Positions 16,901 through 25,483 are shown, counted from the stretch's first letter. The stretch is DNA of 36,443 nucleotides from Ruminococcus flavefaciens FD-1 (GCA_000174895.1 ACOK01000076.1:671-37113); one strand, 5' to 3'. Made by a program: numbers and translations. Notes: generated by a model from the sequence alone, not told the origin.

Positions 16901-16926
16901 AGCTGCTCCTTTTGGGTCTTGTAGTA

Positions 16927-16984
16927 AATTAAGGCAACACCGCACAAAGCCCGCCTGACGGCTTTGTACTGTATTGCCTTAATT
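16927..16984. repeat. nested palindromic repeat in the MBL-galK leader
   Basis: A 58-bp element with an outer perfect 11-bp inverted repeat (16927-16937 AATTAAGGCAA with 16974-16984) and an inner hairpin (CAAAGCC at 16945-16951 with GGCTTTG at 16960-16966). The 22-bp inner core recurs identically at 25446-25467. Its outer edge overlaps the -10 box of the MBL promoter, so the structure would form the very 5' end of that mRNA. Confidence 0.8.
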
Positions 16985-17010
16985 ATACACTATGGGCATA
17001 TGCAAGTCTA
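16982..17010 (-). promoter_or_regulatory. probable promoter of MBL-galK operon
   Basis: Minus-strand TATAAT (plus 16982-16987) with TAGACT (plus 17005-17010) 17 bp upstream. The -35 is imperfect. The -10 overlaps the outer arm of the palindromic repeat. Confidence 0.6.
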
Positions 17011-17095
17011 CATAATAGCTGTAAATTCTGAATGTAGAAATATGAGCGGAAAATTAGTGCAGTTTCACGAATTTACTTAAATTTGATTTTAAAGC

Positions 17096-17124
17096 TTGAC
17101 TTAACCGATTAATTGTAGTATAAT
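17096..17124 (+). promoter_or_regulatory. sigma-A promoter of GH130 gene
   Basis: TTGACT (17096-17101), a 17-bp spacer and TATAAT (17119-17124), about 45 bp upstream of the ATG. Confidence 0.85.
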
Positions 17125-17168
17125 TTAAGCATAGGAATTAAGCTTTTGTTAAGCAAAGGAGATGGACT

Positions 17169-18188
17169 ATGGCTGATATCAGAATAATCGGAGATAATCT
17201 TTCAAATATGCCATGGCAGGATAAGCCTGCCGACTGTACGGCACCTGTGTGGAGATACAGCGAAAACCCCGTTATAGGCAGAAATCCGCTGCCGAATGTG
17301 GCACGTATCTTTAACAGTGCGGTGCTGCCCTATGAGGATGGCTTTATCGGCGTTTTCCGTGGTGAGCAGAGAGACGGTATCCCGCATATATATTTAGGCA
17401 GAAGCAAGGACGCTGTTCACTGGGAATTTGATTCTGAGAAGATACCTTTCACTGACAAAAACGGCGAGCCGTTCATGCCGAAATATGCCTACGACCCACG
17501 CCTTGTCAAGGTGGAGGATACATATTATATAATGTGGTGTCAGGATATGTTCGGTCCTACCATCGGAGTTGCGGTCACTAAGGATTTCAGGACGTTCACC
17601 CGTGTGGAGAATCCATTCCTGCCGTATAACCGCAATGCCGTGCTTTTCCCGAGAAAGATAAACGGCAATTTCGTAATGCTTTCACGTCCCTGTGACAACG
17701 GTCACACCGCTTTCGGCGACATTTTCATCAGCGAAAGCAAGGATATGGAATTCTGGGGACGCCACCGCCATGTGATGGGACGTTCCGAAAACTGGTGGGA
17801 AAACCTTAAAATAGGCGGAGGTGCTGCTCCTATCGAGACTGACAAGGGCTGGCTGATGCTTTACCACGGAGTTGTGAACACCTGCAACGGATATGTCTAC
17901 AGCATTGGTGCGGCTATCCTCGATATAAACGAGCCTTCAAAGGTGCTTCACCGCTGTTCAAACTATATCCTCGCTCCCGAAGAATGGTACGAGGAAAGGG
18001 GATTCGTGCCGAATGTGTGCTTCCCCTGTGCTACTCTCCATGATGCGGAGACAGGCCGTATCGCCATTTACTATGGATGTGCCGACAGCTACGTTGGTAT
18101 CGCTTTCACGACCGTTCAGGAGTTGTGGGACTACATTATAAAGTATGACAAGCTCCAGCTGGATGATGAGAGTATTGGCATGAGATGA
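17169..18188 (+). CDS. GH130 beta-mannoside phosphorylase
   Basis: A 339-aa five-bladed propeller enzyme of family GH130, which splits beta-1,4-mannosides with phosphate to give mannose 1-phosphate. Visible family features are NPVIGRNPLPNVARIFNSA (33-51), the phosphate/sugar-binding FRGEQRDG (63-70), and the catalytic aspartate D109 in YDPRLVK. GRSENWWENLKIGGGAAPI and YHGV lie further on. The length and the missing N-terminal extension fit the short mannooligosaccharide phosphorylase group (like RaMP2 of R. albus) better than the longer mannosylglucose phosphorylases, but the exact substrate is inferred. AAAGGAGAT supports the start. The gene stands alone between its own promoter and terminator, so it is not in a mannan-utilisation operon here. 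Confidence 0.92.
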   Translation: MADIRIIGDNLSNMPWQDKPADCTAPVWRYSENPVIGRNPLPNVARIFNSAVLPYEDGFIGVFRGEQRDGIPHIYLGRSKDAVHWEFDSEKIPFTDKNGEPFMPKYAYDPRLVKVEDTYYIMWCQDMFGPTIGVAVTKDFRTFTRVENPFLPYNRNAVLFPRKINGNFVMLSRPCDNGHTAFGDIFISESKDMEFWGRHRHVMGRSENWWENLKIGGGAAPIETDKGWLMLYHGVVNTCNGYVYSIGAAILDINEPSKVLHRCSNYILAPEEWYEERGFVPNVCFPCATLHDAETGRIAIYYGCADSYVGIAFTTVQELWDYIIKYDKLQLDDESIGMR

Positions 18189-18246
18189 AATTCAATATCT
18201 CGCCACGGGTAAAAATGCACAAGGATAAATAATCACGAAATCAAAG

Positions 18247-18283
18247 AGCCGTTTACCGTATATCGGGAACGGCTTTTTCTTTT
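18247..18283 (+). terminator. terminator after GH130 gene
   Basis: The 7-bp stem AGCCGTT/AACGGCT (18247-18253 with 18268-18274) is followed by TTTTTCTTTT. Confidence 0.8.
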
Positions 18284-18449
18284 GGCCGGTCATGCAGCTT
18301 CGTCATTATTACCATGGACAATGTGCACAAGGGTACCAAAAAAAGGAAAATCAATCGGCAAAATAAACAAAAATACTTGTGGAAAATTGTCTGCGTTACG
18401 CTTTACTTGCGAAATTTACTGTGTTATCCTGCATTTTCGCAAAAAATAC
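18284..18449. other. intergenic stretch with no recognised feature
   Basis: Between the GH130 terminator and the next promoter I see only AT-rich sequence without a supported gene, repeat or riboswitch. The whole gap from 18189 to 18537 is otherwise explained by that terminator and promoter. Confidence 0.5.
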
Positions 18450-18478
18450 TTGCAGTTTTTTGTGAAATGTGATAAAAT
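18450..18478 (+). promoter_or_regulatory. probable promoter of ddl-like gene
   Basis: TTGCAG (18450-18455) and TAAAAT (18473-18478) with a 17-bp spacer; leader about 55 nt. Confidence 0.65.
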
Positions 18479-18537
18479 ATAGTGATGCTTGAAAATGACT
18501 ATACTCAATTTTCGATACTATTACAAAGGAGAACAAC

Positions 18538-19611
18538 ATGGCAAAGATAAAGGCAGCTGTGATTTTTGGCGGTACTTCGAGAGAGCATAAACTTTCACTG
18601 GCTTCCGCCGCTGAGGTCATCAGGAATATTCCCGAAGATAAATATGAGGTGATATGCATAGGCATCACCAGAAAGGGCAGATGGCTGTACTTCCCCGGAG
18701 ATGTGGAGGATATCCCTACAGGCGAATGGGAACAGGACCCCGATTGTACATCGGCTATAATCTCTCCCGATCCGCTTCACAGAGGCATAATCCTCATCGA
18801 GAACGGTGAAGCCGTTGTCAGAAAGATAGACGTTGTATTCCCTGTGGTCATGGGAAAGCACGGTGCTGACGGCACGATACAGGGACTTCTCGATCTTTCG
18901 GGCATTCCTTATGTGGGATGCGGAGTTCTTGCTGCGGCTTCGTGTATGGATAAGTCACACATCCATATGGTCATGGATGACTATGATATCGCTACCGCAG
19001 ACTGGAGGATAATCACTCAGCGTGAGATAAGTGAAATTGACAAGCGCTGTCACGAGATAGCAGGAGAACTGGGATTTCCGCTTATCGTCAAGCCGGCAAA
19101 GAGCGGCACCAGCGCAGGCACAGGCAAGGCTGATGATCTTGCACAGCTTATCGCAGCTGTAAAGGTGGCATTCTCCAACGATAACAAGGTGGTCGTTGAG
19201 AAGTACGTCAGCGGCCGCAAGATGGAAGCTGCCGTCTTCGGCTATGATACGCCATTTTCCACTTATATAGGTGAGATACTCGATCCCGACAGGGTCTATG
19301 ATCCCACGGAAGTAAACCAGAGCACAGGCGACGGACTGAAGATCCCGGCAGATATTTCCGATGAGCTTCAGGCATCCATCCGTGAGACTGCTGTCAAGGC
19401 TTACAAGGCTATGGGCTGCAAGGGACTGGCGAGACTGGATTTCTTCCTGACAGACGACGGAAGACTCCTCCTCAACAAGATCGGAACATCTCCCGGACTC
19501 CGCAAGAACAGTGTGTTCCCGAAACTGATGGAGCATATGGGCATCAGCCATGAGGACTTCGTTGATATGCTCCTTGAACAGGCTATAGATAATGCGGAAA
19601 GAACATACTGA
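18538..19611 (+). CDS. D-alanine-D-alanine ligase-like ATP-grasp protein with altered active site
   Basis: A 357-aa protein collinear with D-Ala-D-Ala ligases: FGGTSREHKLSLASA (10-24), MGKHGADGTIQG (105-116), GIPYVGCGVLAAASCMDK (122-139), the glycine-rich ATP loop KPAKSGTSAG (185-194), and RLDFFLTDDG (299-308). Judged from memory of E. coli DdlB, several conserved positions differ. The metal-binding NExNTxPG reads NKIGTSPG, so Glu becomes K314 and Asn becomes G316. The ATP-contacting GxE reads GRK (K228). HG(x)GED becomes MGKHGAD, and the omega-loop YxxKY is missing. D301 and E16 are kept. It may be a ligase with other substrates or an inactive paralogue rather than the housekeeping Ddl. AAAGGAG supports the start; DUF1934 and argS follow on the same strand. 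Confidence 0.82.
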   Translation: MAKIKAAVIFGGTSREHKLSLASAAEVIRNIPEDKYEVICIGITRKGRWLYFPGDVEDIPTGEWEQDPDCTSAIISPDPLHRGIILIENGEAVVRKIDVVFPVVMGKHGADGTIQGLLDLSGIPYVGCGVLAAASCMDKSHIHMVMDDYDIATADWRIITQREISEIDKRCHEIAGELGFPLIVKPAKSGTSAGTGKADDLAQLIAAVKVAFSNDNKVVVEKYVSGRKMEAAVFGYDTPFSTYIGEILDPDRVYDPTEVNQSTGDGLKIPADISDELQASIRETAVKAYKAMGCKGLARLDFFLTDDGRLLLNKIGTSPGLRKNSVFPKLMEHMGISHEDFVDMLLEQAIDNAERTY

Positions 19612-19633
19612 TCCATATAAAAGGAGACTTGTC

Positions 19634-20050
19634 TTGAAAAAGAATGTAATGATATGCCTGACCAGTGTCCAGTGGCAGGACGACGAAAAAAGCGAAACTG
19701 AACTGATGACCAGGGCAAAGCATATCCGTGAGAACGGCTGGGATATAATATCATACGAGGATACCTCAGCTACAGGATTTGAAGGCTCGGTCACCACTAT
19801 CAAAGTGGACAACGGCAGGAATGCTTCCATAACCCGTGAGGGTACGGCAAATTCGGTGCTCTCCCTTGAGATAGGACGCAAGCACTTCTGTCAGTACGGT
19901 ACCCCTTACGGAAACCTTCAGATAGGAGTTTACACCCACGCTATAGATAATACCATCGCAAAGGATGGCAGACTTTATCTTAAATATACACTTGATCTCA
20001 ATTCCTCATATCTGTCTGATAACGAGATAATCATGACAGTGCAGGAGTGA
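19634..20050 (+). CDS. DUF1934 (YwiB-like) beta-barrel protein
   Basis: A 138-aa protein of the DUF1934/YwiB family, a small calycin-like beta-barrel of unknown function. Alternating strands such as SLEIGRKHFCQYGTPYGNLQIGVYT and GRLYLKYTLDLN are characteristic. The TTG start at 19634 is chosen because AAGGAGA (19621-19627) is 6 nt upstream; the longer ATG-started frame overlaps the ddl-like gene and has no ribosome binding site. It lies 22 bp upstream of argS, the same adjacency as ywiB-argS in Bacillus, which supports the assignment. Confidence 0.82.
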   Translation: MKKNVMICLTSVQWQDDEKSETELMTRAKHIRENGWDIISYEDTSATGFEGSVTTIKVDNGRNASITREGTANSVLSLEIGRKHFCQYGTPYGNLQIGVYTHAIDNTIAKDGRLYLKYTLDLNSSYLSDNEIIMTVQE

Positions 20051-20072
20051 TAATAGAAAGGACGTTACACCA

Positions 20073-21839
20073 ATGTCAGATCTTATTAAAAAAGCGTCAA
20101 ATCAGCTCCGTGAAATGATAATGGATGCTCTTGGCGTTCTTGTAGCGGAACAGGCTGTACCTGCCGTTCCGATGCCTGATTTCACTATCGAGATACCTGC
20201 GGATAAGTCGCACGGCGATTTTGCTGCAAATACAGCTATGGTCTGTGCAAAGGCATTTAAAATGCCTCCGAGAAAGATAGCTGAACTCATCACAGAAAAG
20301 GTACAGATGGAAGGAACTATGTTCGAGAAGACAGAGGTAGCAGGCCCCGGATTCATGAACTTCTTCCTTGGCAGAAAATGGTTCTCCCAGGTAGTGGAGA
20401 ACGTTCTCGAAGAAGGCGAAAACTACGGCAAGACCGATACAGGCGCAGGCAAAAGAGCGCTTGTTGAGTTCGTTTCCGCAAACCCTACAGGACCTATGCA
20501 TATCGGTAATGCCCGTGGCGGCGCTATCGGCGACTGCCTGGCAAGCGTCCTTCAGTGGGCAGGCTGGCACGCTGAGCGTGAGTTCTATGTCAACGACGCA
20601 GGCAACCAGATAGAGAAGTTCGGAAAATCTCTTTCTCTCCGCTATATGCACATCTGCTCCGAAAAGGGACAGGAAATATACAAGTCAGCTGCCGATACCG
20701 AGGAAGTTTGCAGACGTATTTACGGTGAGGATGGCAGCAGCGAGGATTTCCCCATGCCTGAGGATGTTTACCTCGGACAGGATATCATCGAACACGCTAA
20801 GAATTACTTCGACCTCCACGGCAATTCTCTTGAGAATGTCAGCGAGGAAGAGCGCCGCAAGGCTCTCGTTGATTACGCTCTGCCGCTGAATATCGCAGGC
20901 CTTGAGCGTGACCTGAAGAAGTACCGCATCGTTTACGATAACTGGTTCAGAGAGAGCACAGTCCATGAGAAGAACGAGACAAAGCTGGTCGTTGACAAGC
21001 TCATGGAAGCAGGCAAGGCTTACGAGCAGGACGGAGCTGTATGGTTCAGGGCTACAGATTACGGCATGGACAAGGACTTCGTACTGAAGAGAAGCAATGG
21101 TCTCTATACTTATATAGTACCCGATATCGCTTACCACTACAACAAGCTGGTAACTCGTAACTTCGACAAGGCTATCAACGTTCTCGGTGCCGACCATCAC
21201 GGATATGTACCTCGTCTGAAGGCTGCACTCACTGCTCTCGGAGTTGATGCTTCAAAGCTGGATGTTGTTCTCATGCAGATGGTACGTCTGGTCCGCAACG
21301 GCGAGACAGTCAAGCTTTCAAAGAGAAGCGGCAAGGCTATCACACTGGTAACTCTCCTTGACGAGATCCCGATAGATGCAGCACGTTTCTTCTTCAATCT
21401 CCGTGAGGCAAATTCACAGTTCGAGTTCGACCTTGATCTGGCTATCGAAAAGTCCTCACAGAACCCTGTTTACTACGTTCAGTATGCACACGCAAGAATT
21501 TGCAGTATGCTCAGGGCTCTTGCGGAAGAGGGAACACAGGTACCTGAAAAGGCTGATCTGAGCGTTCTTACAGACAGCCGTGAGATCGAGCTTATCCGTC
21601 ACCTCGCTTCTCTGCCTAAGGAAGTTGACCTTGCAGCAAAGACTTACGATCCTGCAAAGATCACAAAGTATGCTGTTGATCTGGCTACACTTTTCCATCG
21701 TTTCTACGATGCCTGCAGCGTAAAGAATGCTGAGACTGAGGAGCTGAAAAATGCAAGACTTCTTCTCTGCGTTGCAGTTCGTCAGACACTTAGGAACGTG
21801 CTCACGATACTTAATATCGAAGCTCCCGAGAAGATGTAA
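20073..21839 (+). CDS. argS: arginyl-tRNA synthetase
   Basis: A 588-aa class I synthetase that charges tRNA-Arg. In order: the N-terminal Arg-specific domain (about 1-110), the HIGH motif as HIGN in SANPTGPMHIGNARGG (about 131-146), the conserved GADHHGYVPRLKAA, the KMSKS equivalent LSKRSGKAI (about 414-422), and a C-terminal DALR anticodon-binding domain with NPVYYVQYAHARICSMLR. Length is normal. AAAGGACG precedes the ATG. It is the last gene of the ddl-like/DUF1934/argS group; no strong terminator was seen after it. Confidence 0.97.
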   Translation: MSDLIKKASNQLREMIMDALGVLVAEQAVPAVPMPDFTIEIPADKSHGDFAANTAMVCAKAFKMPPRKIAELITEKVQMEGTMFEKTEVAGPGFMNFFLGRKWFSQVVENVLEEGENYGKTDTGAGKRALVEFVSANPTGPMHIGNARGGAIGDCLASVLQWAGWHAEREFYVNDAGNQIEKFGKSLSLRYMHICSEKGQEIYKSAADTEEVCRRIYGEDGSSEDFPMPEDVYLGQDIIEHAKNYFDLHGNSLENVSEEERRKALVDYALPLNIAGLERDLKKYRIVYDNWFRESTVHEKNETKLVVDKLMEAGKAYEQDGAVWFRATDYGMDKDFVLKRSNGLYTYIVPDIAYHYNKLVTRNFDKAINVLGADHHGYVPRLKAALTALGVDASKLDVVLMQMVRLVRNGETVKLSKRSGKAITLVTLLDEIPIDAARFFFNLREANSQFEFDLDLAIEKSSQNPVYYVQYAHARICSMLRALAEEGTQVPEKADLSVLTDSREIELIRHLASLPKEVDLAAKTYDPAKITKYAVDLATLFHRFYDACSVKNAETEELKNARLLLCVAVRQTLRNVLTILNIEAPEKM

Positions 21840-22046
21840 AAACAAGGTCTCGGTAATTTATATAGGTATATTAAAAATTACAAAACGTACTGAAAAGTTA
21901 CGGATTGGTTACAAGAAAAATCGGCTTTTTGTGGAAACGATACAAAAAGCAGCAAAAATCAAGTCTATGTTTGTGACCATTCAGAAGAAAGTTCACAGTT
22001 TGTTAACAAATTCCCTCGAAGAATGTGTTACAATTTGTAATATGTT

Positions 22047-22068
22047 GAGGAGGCGGCATATCCTCCTC
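22047..22068 (+). promoter_or_regulatory. leader hairpin upstream of CdaR-like gene
   Basis: The perfect 7-bp inverted repeat GAGGAGG/CCTCCTC (22047-22053 with 22062-22068) lies about 57 nt upstream of the ATG at 22125. One arm is Shine-Dalgarno-like. Upstream, TTAACA (22003-22008) and TACAAT (22029-22034) could be promoter hexamers, but the 20-bp spacer is long. Nothing else is recognised in the 285-bp gap. Confidence 0.45.
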
Positions 22069-22124
22069 CGCACAGCTTTCCTTGAAGGTCCGTTCAAAAA
22101 ATCTAACGAAGGGATGTAAAAAAT

Positions 22125-23210
22125 ATGTCAAACAGATTATTTCAGGGTTTAGTTCATCAGATGCGTGACACCATCGACGCTACTATCGGCGTTGTTGATG
22201 AGACCGCTACCATCATCGCCTGCAGCGATCTTACCCGTGTGGGTACAACAAATGAGTTCGTTTCTCTCGACCTCAGCGATTCTCACGATATTTTTATCCG
22301 TGACGGCTTCACATACAAGCCTTTCGGCTCAAGAGTAAAGCCTGACTATGCTGTTTTCGTAGAGGGCGTTGACGACGCTGCAGCTAAGTACGCAAGCATT
22401 CTCGCTATCACTCTTTCAAATATCAAGCAGTACTACGACGAGAAGTATGACAGAAACAACTTCATCAAGAATGTCATCCTCGATAACGTACTCCCCGGCG
22501 ATATAGTCATCAAGGCAAGAGAGCTCCACTTCAATGCTGAGATCAGCCGTGCTGTTTTCCTTATCAGGATCATCTCCGCCAATGACATTTCAGCCTACGA
22601 TGTTATCCAGAACCTCTTCCCGGACAAGAACAAGGATTTCGTTTTCAATATCACTGAGAGCGATATAGTTCTGGTCAAGGAGCTGAAGAGTACTGTTGAT
22701 TCAAAGGATCTCGAAAAGCTTGCACGTTCTATCGCTGACACACTCAGCAGCGAATTCTACACAAGAGTAAACGTTGGTATCGGTACAGCCGTTGTCGGCG
22801 TCAAGGATCTTGCCCGCTCATTCAAGGAAGCTCAGATGGCTCTCGAGGTAGGAAAGGTATTCGATACTGATAAGGTCATCGTCAGCTACGATAATCTCGG
22901 TATCGCAAGACTTATCTATCACCTCCCCACAACCCTCTGTGAGACATTCCTCCATGAGGTATTCAAGGTGGGAAGCATTGAGTCACTCGACCACGAAACT
23001 CTTTTCACTATCCAGAAATTCTTCGAGAACAATCTTAATGTTTCAGAGACATCGAGAAAACTCTTCGTACACAGAAATACTCTCGTGTACAGACTCGAAA
23101 AAATCAAGAAGCTTACAGGTCTTGACCTCCGTGAGTTCGATCATGCTATTATCTTCAAGATCGCTCTTATGGTAAAGAAGTACCTGTCTGCAAATCCTGT
23201 CAAGTTCTAA
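22125..23210 (+). CDS. CdaR/PucR-type transcriptional regulator
   Basis: A 361-aa regulator. The N-terminal part (about 1-110) resembles the sugar-diacid recognition domain (TIGVVDETATIIACSDLTRVG), the middle (about 125-275) fits the GGDEF-like domain of CdaR/PucR proteins, and the C-terminus has the PucR helix-turn-helix (FFENNLNVSETSRKLFVHRNTLVYRLEKI, about 305-333). These proteins usually bind DNA near their own operon and respond to a small molecule. It lies directly upstream of and on the same strand as ftsEX, which is unexpected for a sugar-acid regulator and suggests a role in envelope or division control. AAGGGATG is the ribosome binding site. Confidence 0.85.
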   Translation: MSNRLFQGLVHQMRDTIDATIGVVDETATIIACSDLTRVGTTNEFVSLDLSDSHDIFIRDGFTYKPFGSRVKPDYAVFVEGVDDAAAKYASILAITLSNIKQYYDEKYDRNNFIKNVILDNVLPGDIVIKARELHFNAEISRAVFLIRIISANDISAYDVIQNLFPDKNKDFVFNITESDIVLVKELKSTVDSKDLEKLARSIADTLSSEFYTRVNVGIGTAVVGVKDLARSFKEAQMALEVGKVFDTDKVIVSYDNLGIARLIYHLPTTLCETFLHEVFKVGSIESLDHETLFTIQKFFENNLNVSETSRKLFVHRNTLVYRLEKIKKLTGLDLREFDHAIIFKIALMVKKYLSANPVKF

Positions 23211-23270
23211 GTTCTTTCGTGTGGCTATGCACACTTCTTGACAGCCAATTTTTAAGGTAGGTGTAATCTT

Positions 23271-24524
23271 TTGGTAGAACTTAAAAACGTATCCGTGACC
23301 TACTCAAGCGGTGTTGACGCTCTCAACAACGTCAGCCTGCGTATCAATGACGGCGACTTCGCCTTCGTTGTAGGTTCATCAGGTGCGGGTAAGAGTACTA
23401 TGATCAAACTACTTCTGAAGGAAATAGACGCTACCAGCGGAAGCGTAATGGTAAACGGCTATAACCTCAACAAACTCAGAAAGAAAAGGATACCTGAATT
23501 CCGCCGTACTCTCGGCTTCGTATTCCAGGATTTCCGACTTATCCCGTCTATGACAGTCTACGAGAACATCGCATTCGTTCTCAGAGTTATAGACGCACCA
23601 ACTAAGCATATCAAAAAGCGTGTTCCCTACGTTATTGATCTTGTAGGGCTCCACGATAAAATGAATTCTTACCCAGACGAGCTCTCAGGCGGTGAAAAAC
23701 AGCGTGTTGCCATCGCAAGAGCACTCGTCAATGACCCTCAGCTCATCATTGCCGATGAGCCAACGGGAAATATCGACCCCGAGCTTTCCTACGAGATAGT
23801 AGAACTGCTCAAGGGTATCAATGATCAGGGTACTACCATCCTCATGGTCACCCATGAACATGACCTTGTCCGTCATTTCGGCGGACGTATCATCAATATC
23901 ACCAACGGCGAGATCGCTTACGATAACGTTATCGCAGGCCTTGCAGAGCTCCCCGAGGAGCTTGAGGCGGGGCTTGACGAGATCGACGACCTTGGCGGCG
24001 AATTCCCCATGGAGACTATGGTGGGTTCGTTTATTGATGAAGAGGATCTTCAGCAGGTGGACTCCGCTGCTGAGGAAACTGTGACAGCTATGGAAGAGAC
24101 AGCCGTGGAAGAGCCGTCTGTCAGCAATACTGAGGAGAATATGCCTCTCAGTCTTGACGATATGACACCGGAGGATATCATTTCCGCTATTACCGAGGAT
24201 AAGCCCGAGGAGACAGCTGAGGATATCCGTGAACAGGCTCAGGCTATTATCGAGGAAGCTGAAAAGAAGCTTGCCGAGGTAACAGCTCAGCAGGAGGCTG
24301 AGGCAGCTCATATCTCAGAGGTGCTCTCTGAGGCGGCAAAGGCTGAAACAGCCGAAACAGCCGCTGAGACCGTCAGCAGTGTAAATGATGCTGTAAGTAC
24401 GGAAACTGCGGCAGAGATCGCTCCCGCACAGGCTGAAAAGCCCGCAGGGAAAAAGCATAAAAAGAAAAAACACAAGAAGTCCGCAGGTGCCTCCGGCAAT
24501 AACGAAGGAGGCGCAGATAAATGA
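23271..24524 (+). CDS. ftsE: cell-division ATPase FtsE with long charged C-terminal extension
   Basis: A 417-aa protein. Residues 1 to about 225 are a standard FtsE ATPase: Walker A GSSGAGKST (35-43), Q-loop FVFQDFRL, signature LSGGEKQR, Walker B LIIADEPTGNID and switch LMVTHEHD. The following 190 residues are absent from ordinary FtsE (about 230 aa): acidic, Glu/Ala-rich, probably partly coiled, ending in a lysine-rich tail (KKHKKKKHKK). FtsE drives FtsX to activate septal peptidoglycan hydrolases. The TTG start at 23271 is preferred, with AAGGTAGGTG about 7 nt upstream. The stop overlaps ftsX by 4 bases (ATGA). Confidence 0.93.
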   Translation: MVELKNVSVTYSSGVDALNNVSLRINDGDFAFVVGSSGAGKSTMIKLLLKEIDATSGSVMVNGYNLNKLRKKRIPEFRRTLGFVFQDFRLIPSMTVYENIAFVLRVIDAPTKHIKKRVPYVIDLVGLHDKMNSYPDELSGGEKQRVAIARALVNDPQLIIADEPTGNIDPELSYEIVELLKGINDQGTTILMVTHEHDLVRHFGGRIINITNGEIAYDNVIAGLAELPEELEAGLDEIDDLGGEFPMETMVGSFIDEEDLQQVDSAAEETVTAMEETAVEEPSVSNTEENMPLSLDDMTPEDIISAITEDKPEETAEDIREQAQAIIEEAEKKLAEVTAQQEAEAAHISEVLSEAAKAETAETAAETVSSVNDAVSTETAAEIAPAQAEKPAGKKHKKKKHKKSAGASGNNEGGADK

Positions 24525-25432
24525 AAATAAGCGGTATTAAATATCTGACCGATCAGGGCTTTGAAAATATCTGGAAGAATAAGATGATGGCATTCGCAAC
24601 TTTCTGCGTTGTGCTCATATCACTGCTTCTGGTCGGAATGGCAGCTCTTTTCTATCTCAACCTTAACTCAATGATAGCAGGTCTGGGAAGCCAGAACGAA
24701 ATAGTCGTAATTATGGAGGTAGGTTCTACAGAAGAACAGAACAAGGCTGCTGAGGAAGCTATAACAGCAATGGCAAACGTTGATACTGTTGAGTTCATCT
24801 CAAAGGAAGACGCTCTTGCAAGACAGAGAGCAAGCCTTCCTAACGCCGAGAAGATCTTCACAGGCTATATCGGCGACGACGCCAGCTTCATGCCCGACGG
24901 CTTCAGCGTTACAGTCAACAACAACGATATCATCGCCGATACAACAGAAGAGATCGGCGCTATAACAGGCGTACAGAGCGCTTCATCATCACCGCAGGTA
25001 GCAGAGTTCCTCAGAGAATTAAGACGAGTTGTCACATTCGTGGCAGGAACAATAGTTATCGCTCTGATAGTTGTATCACTCATCATCATATCCAATACCA
25101 CAAAGGCCAGCGTGTTCTCACGCCGTGAGGAGATACAGATCATGAAGTACGTCGGCGCTACAAACGGCTTTATACGTATGCCATTCTTCATTGAAGGAAT
25201 GGTTACAGGCTTTGTGGCAGGCGTAGGAGCGTTCTTTATCACATGGGCAGCCTACAGGGCTATATACAACCTGATGATAGGTCAGTCCATGCTTATGTCC
25301 ACTTTCGGTATCGGAAGTATCATCCCCTTCAGCGAACTAAGAATACAGATACTTGTAGCCTACATCATTGCAGGCGCACTCATAGGGGCATTGGGCAGTG
25401 TTATCAGTACAAGAAGACACATAGACGTTTAA
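24521..25432 (+). CDS. ftsX: cell-division ABC permease-like protein FtsX
   Basis: A 303-aa protein with four transmembrane helices: one near residues 22-48, an extracellular domain (about 50-170), then three helices of the FtsX domain (VTFVAGTIVIALIVVSLIIISNT, the MPFFIEGMVTGFVAGVGAFF region and the C-terminal helix). The motif SRREEIQIMKYVGATNGFIRMPFFIEG is characteristic. FtsX passes ATP-driven movement from FtsE to an extracellular coiled-coil hydrolase; the best local candidate is encoded at 25756. It overlaps ftsE by 4 bases. Confidence 0.95.
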   Translation: MKISGIKYLTDQGFENIWKNKMMAFATFCVVLISLLLVGMAALFYLNLNSMIAGLGSQNEIVVIMEVGSTEEQNKAAEEAITAMANVDTVEFISKEDALARQRASLPNAEKIFTGYIGDDASFMPDGFSVTVNNNDIIADTTEEIGAITGVQSASSSPQVAEFLRELRRVVTFVAGTIVIALIVVSLIIISNTTKASVFSRREEIQIMKYVGATNGFIRMPFFIEGMVTGFVAGVGAFFITWAAYRAIYNLMIGQSMLMSTFGIGSIIPFSELRIQILVAYIIAGALIGALGSVISTRRHIDV

Positions 25433-25433
25433 G

Positions 25434-25483
25434 GCAAGCATCTCGCAAAGCCCGCCTGACGGCTTTGCACTGAATCTGCTTGC
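25434..25483. repeat. nested palindromic repeat after ftsX
   Basis: Outer arms GCAAGCA/TGCTTGC (25434-25440 with 25477-25483) enclose a 22-bp hairpin core (25446-25467) identical to that at 16945-16966. It starts right after the ftsX stop and may attenuate or terminate, though no T-run follows. Confidence 0.75.

Noticed and set aside
18955..19881. 308-aa minus-strand open frame
   Set aside because: Antisense to the ddl-like and DUF1934 genes, both of which show clear family motifs and ribosome binding sites.
21751..22119. 122-aa frame spanning the end of argS and the leader of the CdaR-like gene
   Set aside because: It overlaps the argS 3' end in another frame and continues through a hairpin leader; no ribosome binding site or recognisable family.
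23239..23264. TTGACA plus TGTAAT as an ftsE promoter
   Set aside because: The -10 would overlap the ribosome binding site and leave almost no leader before the TTG start; likely coincidental.
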